This document shows positions 1 to 5,737 of a DNA stretch of 5,737 bases, piece after piece. Every line of letters begins with the position of its first letter. Position 1 is the stretch's first letter. The notes below the pieces were generated by a model that was not told where the DNA came from, did no database searches, and saw only the letters and a list, made by a program, of their open reading frames with translations. This DNA comes from Marinosulfonomonas sp. (GTDB lineage Bacteria; Pseudomonadota; Alphaproteobacteria; Rhodobacterales; Rhodobacteraceae): the NCBI GenBank assembly GCA_022712735.1, contig JAFLKA010000438.1:1-5737 (forward strand), read 5' to 3'. The position numbers and the translations under genes were made by a program.

Positions 1-1
1 C

Positions 2-1834
2 AACATTTACGGCTTTGCGGGCAATGATGTAATCGACGGCAATGGCGGGGATGACGTCATTGTCGGCGGCCTTGGCAATGATACGCTGCGAGGCGATGCT
101 GGCAACGACACCTATATTTGGTCGAAGGGCGACGGCAACGACACGATTAACGATACATCGGCATCCCTGAATGAAGTGGATACTTTGGTACTGACGGATG
201 TTTCATCTGCTGATGCAGTCCTAAGCCGTGTTGGCAATGATCTGACGGTAGTTATCACAGAAACTGGAGAGACAATCACCGTTACCAACCGGTTTATATC
301 CCCTGGTTCGGGTAAGGGCATTGAGGTGGTTTCTTTCAGCGATGGCGTATCGGTCGCGATTCTTAGTAATCAGATTGCCGAAGCCATTGTAACCGGAACA
401 ACCGGCAATGATATTTTAACCGGCTGGAATGAAACGGATACAATTAACGGCAACGGTGGTGATGATCTAATCACTGGGGGTCAGGGCATTGACACTCTGA
501 ACGGCGGCAGTGGTGGTGACACCTACATTTGGTCAAAGGGTGATGGCAACGATACAATATACGATAATGGGACATCACTGACGGAAATCGACACATTGAC
601 ACTAACCGATGTGACATCAACAGATGTGTCACTGTCCCGGATGGATGGTAGCAATTATATTTTGGTTGCGATCATCAGCACCGGAGAAGTGATTACAGTA
701 GAAAACCAGTATCAGACCTCAAGTAATGGCAAAGGCATCGAAGCAATTGAGTTCAGCGACGGGGTGACCTGGAATGCGAATGACATACTGACCGAAACGG
801 TTGAGTATATTACTCTATTTGGAACGGACAACAGTGATACTTTATCTGCGGCGAGCGGTGCAAATCTTCTAAGAGGTGGGCTCGGAGACGATACTTATTT
901 GTTCGAACTTGGTGACGGAAATATTACGATTGATGAAAGCAACTTTCAGGTCATACACAACGGTATCACAACAACGGAAACAGATAGCAGTGACTTCTCT
1001 TTATATAGCGACGCCGACTACATCGTGGGTAAACTTTCCTATATGAAGTGGGTTAGCAATACTCGAAGTAGTGCGATAGTTTCAGAATTAGACGAAGGGG
1101 TGGACACACTTGAATTTGGCGCTGGAATTGGGATTTCGGACATTTCTCTAGAAGGTGTCTGGACGCCACAAGAGGCAAACAGCACGTTTCCTGGTGCCCA
1201 TGACGGCACAGCCAAAGATATGTCAATTTCAATTAATAGTGCGGGAGCGGGGCTATATACCGCTGATGAAATTTTAGTAAAAAATTGGATTGGTGAACAA
1301 TCCGCCCCCGCCCTCGCAAACGTAAGCGGGTTCCGCATGGATACTTTTGTTTTCGATGGCTCTCAGCAACTTGATGTTTCGTATATAGAAACGGGCAGAA
1401 CCGGAACTACTGGTGATGATGTAATAGGTTTCGGAGCGCCTTTTGAGCAGCAAACGGACGACCCAGCAAATTTCGCGTCAGTTTGGATGTCGGGATTGTC
1501 AGGAAATGATACTTTGATTGGCGGTAAGGCCAACGACATAATAAATGGTGGTAGCGGGAATGACACCCTGTCTGGACACCACAGCGCTGATACAACCAAT
1601 CCGGTTGATGCAGATGTCTTCATCTTTGGAACAGATGATGGAAATGATACGATCACGGATTTCCAGATTGGTACCGATAAGATCTTGTTCGATATTAGCA
1701 ACATGTTGTTTGCCGATATTTCGATTTCTGACTCTGCCAATGGTGCAGTGATACTTTATGATCAAGATGACTATATCACTCTGACGGATGTTACCGCAGC
1801 GCAGCTTACTGAAGCTGATTTCATTTTTTACTGA
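2..1834 (+). CDS. RTX haemolysin-type calcium-binding secreted protein, C-terminal part (5' end outside window)
   Basis: The frame is open from the left edge (first full codon at base 2) to TGA at 1832-1834, giving the last 610 residues of a longer protein. Residues below count from base 2. RTX glycine/aspartate nonapeptides (GGxGxDxL type) occur at about 4-36, 132-173, a degenerate block at 273-298, and 497-525. Each of the first two blocks is followed by a haemolysin-type calcium-binding related domain beginning DTYIWSKGDGNDTI (36-116 and 173-255). A third, diverged and interrupted copy follows at about 297-433. The C-terminus (about 538-610) has the DVFIFGTDDGNDTITDF pattern and ends AQLTEADFIFY, typical of the uncleaved C-terminal signal of type I secretion substrates. 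RTX repeats bind calcium and fold outside the cell. The acyltransferase and exporter genes downstream suggest an acylated toxin or cytolysin, but any pore-forming, enzymatic or adhesive domain lies upstream and cannot be seen. No hydrophobic segment is present here. Confidence 0.93.
   Translation, partial: NIYGFAGNDVIDGNGGDDVIVGGLGNDTLRGDAGNDTYIWSKGDGNDTINDTSASLNEVDTLVLTDVSSADAVLSRVGNDLTVVITETGETITVTNRFISPGSGKGIEVVSFSDGVSVAILSNQIAEAIVTGTTGNDILTGWNETDTINGNGGDDLITGGQGIDTLNGGSGGDTYIWSKGDGNDTIYDNGTSLTEIDTLTLTDVTSTDVSLSRMDGSNYILVAIISTGEVITVENQYQTSSNGKGIEAIEFSDGVTWNANDILTETVEYITLFGTDNSDTLSAASGANLLRGGLGDDTYLFELGDGNITIDESNFQVIHNGITTTETDSSDFSLYSDADYIVGKLSYMKWVSNTRSSAIVSELDEGVDTLEFGAGIGISDISLEGVWTPQEANSTFPGAHDGTAKDMSISINSAGAGLYTADEILVKNWIGEQSAPALANVSGFRMDTFVFDGSQQLDVSYIETGRTGTTGDDVIGFGAPFEQQTDDPANFASVWMSGLSGNDTLIGGKANDIINGGSGNDTLSGHHSADTTNPVDADVFIFGTDDGNDTITDFQIGTDKILFDISNMLFADISISDSANGAVILYDQDDYITLTDVTAAQLTEADFIFY
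11..766 (+). repeat. Two in-frame copies of an RTX plus calcium-binding-related module, 411 bp period
   Basis: Copy 1 spans 11-349 and copy 2 spans 422-766, within the RTX gene. They align without a gap from the RTX block into the domain start (D at 107 and D at 518, exactly 411 bp apart). Copy 2 then gains two residues in the middle of the domain (GN-DL against GSNYIL). The landmarks shared by both copies are DTYIWSKGDGNDTI, DTL-LTDV, LSR, TGE-ITV-N, GKGIE and FSDGV. Similarity is visible at the DNA level around 107-150 and 518-561 but is broken by many silent changes, so this is an old internal duplication rather than a recent one. Further copies may lie upstream of the window. Confidence 0.85.
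1490..1576 (+). repeat. C-terminal RTX nonapeptide block
   Basis: Within the RTX gene, three successive glycine/aspartate turns (SGNDTLIGG, KANDIINGG, SGNDTLSG) form the last calcium-binding beta-roll before the C-terminal secretion region. The middle unit is imperfect. Such blocks close to the C-terminus are known to nucleate calcium-driven folding once the protein has left the exporter. Confidence 0.8.
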
Positions 1835-1839
1835 TTACG

Positions 1840-2298
1840 ATGAGTGGCCCGCTTAAGAATAATCCCTCCACAACCGAAATCTTAGGAGAGATGGTATGGC
1901 TTTATTCCATGTCAAACATTCATCGAATGTTTGCAATTTCCTCCATACACCTATGGCTTATTCCGGCCTTGGAAAGCAAACAATTCAGGATTTATCATAA
2001 GGGGAAAAAACCGGTTGGCCTCGTTACCTGGGCATGGATGAGTCGCGAAGCTGAACGGTCCTATGTGCAGAATACGGACAGTTTGAGACCTGAAGACTGG
2101 TCTTCAGGTGATCGGCTTTGGGCTCTGGATTTCATTGCGCCATTTGGGGATGCGCGGCGAATTGCAAAAGATTTGAAACACAATGTGTTTCCAAACGATG
2201 TGGGGCGCTTCTTACGTGTAAAAAAGAACTCTGACACCATGAGGACAATAAATGTTCACGGTGTGAATGTATTGAGAAAATCAGAGGATTCAATGTAA
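1840..2298 (+). CDS. Toxin-activating lysine acyltransferase (HlyC/RtxC family)
   Basis: This 152-residue protein matches the HlyC family along most of its length. Visible landmarks are EILGEMVWLYS at 13-23, SNIHR at 25-29 holding the presumed catalytic H28 (HlyC H23), IPALESKQF at 41-49, RPEDWSSGDRLW at 83-94, and LDFIAPFGD at 96-104 with D97 in place of the important HlyC Asp92. The family transfers a fatty acyl group from acyl carrier protein to internal lysines of an RTX protoxin in the cytoplasm. The start lies 5 bp after the RTX stop with no clear ribosome binding site, so translational coupling is likely. The conserved ILGE stretch lies upstream of the next in-frame ATG codons (1891, 1909), which supports ATG 1840. 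It is slightly shorter than HlyC (170 aa). By my alignment W39 replaces a family asparagine near HlyC position 34-35. The substrate is presumably the adjacent RTX protein. Confidence 0.92.
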   Translation: MSGPLKNNPSTTEILGEMVWLYSMSNIHRMFAISSIHLWLIPALESKQFRIYHKGKKPVGLVTWAWMSREAERSYVQNTDSLRPEDWSSGDRLWALDFIAPFGDARRIAKDLKHNVFPNDVGRFLRVKKNSDTMRTINVHGVNVLRKSEDSM

Positions 2299-2316
2299 CA
2301 TAAGCGCCCAAGTTTT

Positions 2317-2320
2317 GGAG
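2317..2320 (+). promoter_or_regulatory. Ribosome binding site of the ABC transporter gene
   Basis: GGAG lies 11 bases before ATG 2332, in the only gap of the operon longer than a few bases (33 bp). It supports 2332 as the start and suggests the exporter is translated independently of the acyltransferase. I see no convincing promoter or terminator in this gap. Confidence 0.6.
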
Positions 2321-2331
2321 CCAAACGGATT

Positions 2332-4095
2332 ATGGCAGTGCCAACAAAACGTAAAACCATAGCAAATTCTGACACCGACTCCGGTCTTGCAGAGCTCAAA
2401 GCCGCGCGTCGGGCCAATCGTTCATTGTTCTGGGCGGTGGGTCTGTTCAGTGTGTTTGTTAATCTGCTGATGCTGACGGGGCCACTGTACATGTTGCAGA
2501 TCTATGACCGGGTGTTGGGCAGTGGTTCCGAGGAAACCTTGCTGGCGCTGTCGGTGCTGGTGGGTTTTTTGTTTTTGATGATGGGTCTGCTGGATTATAC
2601 CCGTGGACGCATACTGGCGCGGATCGGGGCGCGGTTTCAAGCGCGTCTGGATCAGCGGGTGTTTTCGGCTGTGTTGCGTGCCAATGCCCGGGGGCGGGGA
2701 ACAGCGGCAACCAACAGTGGCTTGCGCGATCTTGGGGCGGTGCAGCGGCTGTTGTCTTCGCCAGTGCTGACTGCAATTTTCGATATCCCATGGACGCCGG
2801 TGTTTCTGGCCGGGATATTTCTGTTTCACCCGTGGTTGGGTTATTTGGCGATATCTGGTGGGATTTTCCTGATCGTAATCACCATCCTGAACCAGATACT
2901 TACCCGCACGCCGGTCCTGGAGGCCAATCAGTCCAACCATTTTGCCGATCAGATGGCAGAACAACTGCGCAGTGAGAGTGAATTGGTACAAAGCCTTGGC
3001 ATGCAAGGGGCGGTGTTTGAGCGCTGGCATATCGCACGGGAAAAGGCATTGGGAGCAAGTATTCACGCCTCGGACAGCAGTGGTCGGTTTTCGATCTTGA
3101 CCAAAACATTTCGGATGTTTTTGCAATCTGCCATGTTGGGGCTAGGGGCGTATCTGGTGTTGCAGGGGCAGCTGACCGCAGGGGCGATGATTGCAGGGTC
3201 GATCCTGTTGGGCCGCGCATTGGCCCCGATAGAGCAATCCATTGGCCAATGGGCACTGGTTCAAACTGCATCCAAAGGCTGGAGCAATCTGGCGGTATTG
3301 CTGGCCGAAGTGCCAGTGGAACCTATGCGCACAACCCTGCCTAAACCAAAAGCACTGCTCACCGCCAAACAGGTCACTGTGGTGCCCCCAGGGGAACAAC
3401 AGGCCTCGTTGCGCGTGGTCAATTTTGCTCTTGAACCCGGACAAGCCATGGGGGTGATTGGGCCATCAGGTGCCGGTAAATCCACTCTGGCGCGCGCCAT
3501 CACAGGTGTGTGGCGGGTGGCAGGCGGTAAAATCCGCCTGGATGGCGCGGCGCTGGATAACTATGACCCTGATGTATTGGGCCAACACATCGGCTACTTA
3601 CCGCAGCGTGTGCAGTTATTTGACGGCACTATTGCCGAAAATATCGCGCGCTTGTCCTTGCAACCTGATGATGAAGCCGTAATCAAAGCCGCCAAAAAGG
3701 CTGCAGCACATGAGATGATCCTGGCCTTCCCCGATGGCTATGATACCCGTGTTTCGGCCAATGGTGGACGGCTGTCGGGGGGGCAGTTGCAGCGCATCGG
3801 GCTGGCCCGCGCGATGTATAATGATCCGGTTATTCTGGTGCTGGACGAGCCGAACTCTAATCTCGACAACGACGGCTCGAACGCGTTGAACTTGGCAATC
3901 CGGCAAATGAAGGCCGATGGTGGTGCGGTGATGATCATGGCGCATCGCCCGGCGGCGATTCAGGAATGTGATTTGTTGATGGTGCTGGAGGGTGGGGCGT
4001 GTACGGCCTTTGGCCCCAAAGACGAGGTGTTGCGCAAACAGGTCAAAAACCATGATCAAATCCGCAATATCACGGCCCTTGGTGGTGTCACATGA
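2332..4095 (+). CDS. prtD: Type I secretion ABC transporter, PrtD-type permease/ATPase
   Basis: This 587-residue inner-membrane half-transporter would dimerise and energise one-step export of the RTX protein. The membrane domain comes first, with hydrophobic segments at about 33-56 (ending in the PrtD-like [15 protein letters not shown]), 68-88, 148-190 and 263-295. The nucleotide-binding domain starts near 345 and is intact: Walker [10 protein letters not shown] (377-385), Q-loop Q425, signature LSGGQ (481-485), Walker B ILVLDE (501-506) with catalytic E506, D-loop SNLD (509-512), and H-loop H538. The N-terminus has only about 30 hydrophilic residues before the first membrane segment, so it lacks the C39-like domain of HlyB (about 707 aa). 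The length fits the PrtD family. The gene overlaps the adaptor gene by ATGA. Its base composition is clearly more GC-rich than that of the two genes before it. Confidence 0.96.
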   Translation: MAVPTKRKTIANSDTDSGLAELKAARRANRSLFWAVGLFSVFVNLLMLTGPLYMLQIYDRVLGSGSEETLLALSVLVGFLFLMMGLLDYTRGRILARIGARFQARLDQRVFSAVLRANARGRGTAATNSGLRDLGAVQRLLSSPVLTAIFDIPWTPVFLAGIFLFHPWLGYLAISGGIFLIVITILNQILTRTPVLEANQSNHFADQMAEQLRSESELVQSLGMQGAVFERWHIAREKALGASIHASDSSGRFSILTKTFRMFLQSAMLGLGAYLVLQGQLTAGAMIAGSILLGRALAPIEQSIGQWALVQTASKGWSNLAVLLAEVPVEPMRTTLPKPKALLTAKQVTVVPPGEQQASLRVVNFALEPGQAMGVIGPSGAGKSTLARAITGVWRVAGGKIRLDGAALDNYDPDVLGQHIGYLPQRVQLFDGTIAENIARLSLQPDDEAVIKAAKKAAAHEMILAFPDGYDTRVSANGGRLSGGQLQRIGLARAMYNDPVILVLDEPNSNLDNDGSNALNLAIRQMKADGGAVMIMAHRPAAIQECDLLMVLEGGACTAFGPKDEVLRKQVKNHDQIRNITALGGVT

Positions 4096-5402
4096 ACGAT
4101 GCATCCCAAAACAACTGGTCAGCGCGCCGCCCGCTGATCCTTGGGTTTTTTGCCCTTCTGTTGCTGCTTGGCGGCTTTGGTACTTGGGCGGCGGTGGCCA
4201 ATATATCTGGCGCGGTGATTGCTGATGGCCAGATCGAGGTCGATCAGAACCGGCAAGTGGTGCAGCATCCAGATGGCGGCGTGATCTCGGAAATACGTGT
4301 GCAAGAGGGGGATATTGTCAGTGCGGGTGATGTGCTGCTGCGCCTTGATCCCAGCGATTTGACATCCGAGCATGTTGTTGCCGAAGGGCAGCTGTTTGAA
4401 CTGATGGCGCGGCGTGGACGACTTGAGGCCGAGCGTGACGAAGCTGGAAGTATTACCTTTGATCCAGAGCTTATCTCTGCGGCCTCTAAATCCGAAGATG
4501 CAGACAGTTTGATGCAGGGTCAGGAACGCTTGTTTCAGGCACGGCTGGCATCACTGGATCAGGAAATCGCACAGATGCAAAAACGCCGATTACAGATCAC
4601 TGACCAGATTACCGGCATCACAGCCCAACAGGTTGCGCTGGAATCCCAACTGGCGCTGATCAAGCAAGAGCTTACCAGCCAGAAAACCCTGCTGGATCGC
4701 GGCCTGACGCAAGCCTCCCGCGTACTGAGCTTGCAGCGCGAAGAGGCGCGATTGCACGGCAGCATGGGCGAACTTGCTGCCAGCAAAGCTCAGGCTGAGG
4801 GGCGGATCACAGAAATCGAGATCGAGGTGTTGAAGTTTGGCACCAAACGGCGCGAAGAGGCGATCACCCGTCTGCGTGATCTGCAATTCCGAGAGTTGGA
4901 GTTGCAAGAACAACGTCGCGCCCTGAAAGAGCGCTTGTCTCGCCTTGATATCCGTGCGCCGGTGTCTGGCATTGTCTATGGCTTGCAATTCTTTGCCCCG
5001 CGTGCGGTGGTCAGATCGGCTGATCCGGTGCTGTACCTTGTGCCCCAAAACCGACCATTGGTGATCGCCGCCAAAATCGAGCCCATCCACATCGAGCAGA
5101 TATACATCGGCCAAGAGGTGACACTGCGCTTTTCAGCCTTTGACGCCCGCACCACGCCAGAATTAAAGGGGCGGGTGATGAAGATATCTGCAGATGCCTT
5201 TACCGATGAGCGCAGTCAGGCCAGCTTCTACCGCTCTGAAATCGCGCTGCTGGAGGGCGAAGCGAGTAAACTTCCCAAAGGCACCACCCTGATCCCGGGC
5301 ATGCCAGTGCAAGCCTTCATCCGCACCAACGACCGCACCCCACTGGCCTATCTGGTAAAGCCGTTCACCGATTATTTTGCCAAAGCGTTTAGGGAAAGGT
5401 GA
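4092..5402 (+). CDS. hlyD: HlyD-family periplasmic adaptor (membrane fusion protein) of type I secretion
   Basis: This 436-residue adaptor would link the ABC transporter to an outer-membrane TolC-type channel. A short cytoplasmic N-terminus (1-13) is followed by one membrane anchor at about 14-36 ([14 protein letters not shown]). Next come the first lipoyl half (56-86, [19 protein letters not shown]), a long Glu/Gln/Leu/Arg-rich coiled-coil hairpin (about 93-285), the second lipoyl half (287-318, [12 protein letters not shown]), and a beta-barrel region up to [10 protein letters not shown] (401-410). The tail ends [20 protein letters not shown], typical of type I secretion adaptors. ATG 4092 overlaps the transporter stop by 4 bp. 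With only a weak upstream Shine-Dalgarno match, coupled translation is likely. Length and architecture are normal and nothing is broken. No tolC-like gene follows in the window. Confidence 0.96.
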   Translation: MNDASQNNWSARRPLILGFFALLLLLGGFGTWAAVANISGAVIADGQIEVDQNRQVVQHPDGGVISEIRVQEGDIVSAGDVLLRLDPSDLTSEHVVAEGQLFELMARRGRLEAERDEAGSITFDPELISAASKSEDADSLMQGQERLFQARLASLDQEIAQMQKRRLQITDQITGITAQQVALESQLALIKQELTSQKTLLDRGLTQASRVLSLQREEARLHGSMGELAASKAQAEGRITEIEIEVLKFGTKRREEAITRLRDLQFRELELQEQRRALKERLSRLDIRAPVSGIVYGLQFFAPRAVVRSADPVLYLVPQNRPLVIAAKIEPIHIEQIYIGQEVTLRFSAFDARTTPELKGRVMKISADAFTDERSQASFYRSEIALLEGEASKLPKGTTLIPGMPVQAFIRTNDRTPLAYLVKPFTDYFAKAFRER

Positions 5403-5447
5403 CGTTGGAGTAAGGGGGTGATTTGATGCCTTGCCAATTATTGTGAG

Positions 5448-5464
5448 ATTCAGGGACGCTGAAT
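5448..5464 (+). other. Small stem-loop after hlyD
   Basis: ATTCAG and CTGAAT form a 6 bp perfect stem around the loop GGACG, 45 bp after the hlyD stop. The CTGAA arm can pair instead with TTCAG at 5472-5476, giving two mutually exclusive hairpins. There is no U-run directly after either hairpin. It could be a weak transcript-end structure or chance. Confidence 0.35.
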
Positions 5465-5478
5465 AGAGGCTTTCAGAA

Positions 5479-5496
5479 AAAAAGTTCGAACTTTTT
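5479..5496. repeat. 18 bp perfect palindrome with core AGTTCGAACT
   Basis: AAAAAGTTCGAACTTTTT is exactly self-complementary. As RNA it would be an A/U-rich hairpin ending in five U residues on either strand, so a weak bidirectional terminator is possible. As DNA it could be a dimeric regulator site. It shares its 10 bp core with the palindrome at 5561-5574. Confidence 0.55.
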
Positions 5497-5560
5497 CCTA
5501 CCGCTCAACCAAGCCATATATTGGCGATTTCCATGATTTTGTCCCGTTTGCCCTTTAAGG

Positions 5561-5574
5561 CGAGTTCGAACTCG
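5561..5574. repeat. 14 bp perfect palindrome with core AGTTCGAACT
   Basis: CGAGTTCGAACTCG is exactly self-complementary and has the same 10 bp core as the palindrome at 5479-5496. The centres are 80 bp apart. It lies 25 bp from the proposed end of the insertion sequence and outside it. The function is unknown. Confidence 0.5.
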
Positions 5575-5599
5575 AAAAACACGTAAAATACGGCTCAAC

Positions 5600-5737
5600 G
5601 TAAGCGTTGCCCCGCTCCCACCTAGGCCTTAAAACCCCACGGCAGCAGGTCTTCAATGTCACTTTGTTTGTGGCCGTTGACGATGGCGGTGAGGATCCCG
5701 GAGATGTATCCGTGCGGTTCCACGGCATTCAGTTTGC
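5600..5737 (-). mobile_element. IS66-family insertion sequence, one end (continues past the window)
   Basis: The outer end begins GTAAGCGTTGCCCCG at 5600, reading inward. This fits IS66-family terminal inverted repeats, which start GTAA. The transposase stop lies about 22 bp inside this end, as is usual for the element's right end. The family makes 8 bp target duplications, so GGCTCAAC at 5592-5599 is the predicted duplicated target. The other end is outside the window, so neither the inverted repeat nor the duplication can be confirmed here. Confidence 0.75.
5622..5737 (-). CDS. tnpC: IS66-family transposase (TnpC), C-terminal end only
   Basis: On the minus strand the frame is open from the right edge to TAG at 5624-5622, giving 37 complete residues: KLNAVEPHGYISGIL, then TAIVNGHKQSDIEDL, then LPWGFKA. 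The KLN-x-V-x-P-x-x-Y start, the NGH motif and the final LLPW are hallmarks of the IS66 transposase C-terminal domain. The catalytic DDE core and the accessory genes tnpA and tnpB would lie to the right, outside the window. Whether the element is intact cannot be judged. It points toward the secretion operon (convergent) and ends before reaching it. Confidence 0.88.
   Translation of the reverse strand, partial: KLNAVEPHGYISGILTAIVNGHKQSDIEDLLPWGFKA

Larger units (their letters stand above)
5403..5599. other. Non-coding gap between the secretion operon and the IS66 element
   Basis: About 200 bp without a convincing gene on either strand. It holds a small hairpin (5448-5464), a second overlapping inverted repeat (5459-5476), and two perfect palindromes around AGTTCGAACT (5479-5496 and 5561-5574). 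It would carry the 3' end of the operon transcript. I see no textbook GC-rich stem followed directly by a U-run, so the terminator is not settled. Confidence 0.6.

Noticed and set aside
11..520. Regular short repeats that could suggest a CRISPR array
   Set aside because: The periodicity is that of in-frame RTX nonapeptides. There are no identical DNA repeats separated by unique spacers.
176..1834. GTG at 176 as the start of the RTX gene
   Set aside because: The same frame is open to the left edge and encodes typical RTX repeats there, so the GTG is an internal valine codon.
1884..1893. AGGAG just before ATG 1891 as ribosome binding site and start of a shorter acyltransferase
   Set aside because: The spacing is only two bases and this start would remove the family-conserved ILGE segment. 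The purines simply encode Leu-Gly-Glu.
2422..3126. Long minus-strand open frame (234 codons) opposite the ABC transporter, and a similar one at 3616-4104
   Set aside because: The translations are Gln/His/Arg/Pro-rich with no recognisable domain and lie opposite a fully conserved ABC gene. They are a by-product of its codon composition.
5426..5446. Six-codon frame (MPCQLL) preceded by the purine run AAGGGGG
   Set aside because: It is far too short to support as a gene and has no downstream gene in the window that it could regulate as a leader.
5501..5600. Repeated CTCAAC at 5504-5509 and 5594-5599 as a target duplication flanking an inserted segment
   Set aside because: It is only six bases and has no inverted-repeat ends at the left copy. 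The right copy is better explained as part of the IS66 target site.

Overview
The window looks like an accessory, secretion-related locus of an alphaproteobacterium, most likely a marine Rhodobacterales (Roseobacter-type) member. That placement is an inference. It rests on the style of the RTX protein (RTX nonapeptides alternating with haemolysin-type calcium-binding related domains), a short PrtD-type exporter, and an IS66-family end whose transposase C-terminus resembles copies I associate with that group. No rRNA, tRNA or housekeeping gene is present to confirm it.

Layout, all on the plus strand up to 5402: (1) the 3' part of a large RTX calcium-binding secreted protein, open from the left edge to 1834; (2) 5 bp later, a small HlyC/RtxC-family toxin-activating lysine acyltransferase (1840-2298); (3) after 33 bp with a recognisable ribosome binding site, a PrtD-type type I secretion ABC transporter (2332-4095); (4) overlapping it by 4 bp (ATGA), a HlyD-family periplasmic adaptor (4092-5402). 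Then come about 200 bp without a convincing gene but with a small hairpin and two perfect palindromes sharing the core AGTTCGAACT. From about 5600 to the right edge lies the end of an IS66-family insertion sequence, with its transposase gene on the minus strand.

The four genes read as one substrate-modifier-exporter operon. The RTX protein is the cargo, the acyltransferase would fatty-acylate it in the cytoplasm, and the ABC protein plus the HlyD adaptor would export it in one step with an outer-membrane TolC-type channel that is not in this window.

The most interesting points are the order toxin-acyltransferase-ABC-adaptor (the classical order is C-A-B-D), the pairing of a HlyC-type acyltransferase with a PrtD-type exporter that lacks the N-terminal C39-like domain of HlyB, and a clear rise in GC content at the junction between the acyltransferase and exporter genes. 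Together these suggest a locus assembled from two sources. The known families explain all the coding regions, so I do not claim an entirely new system.
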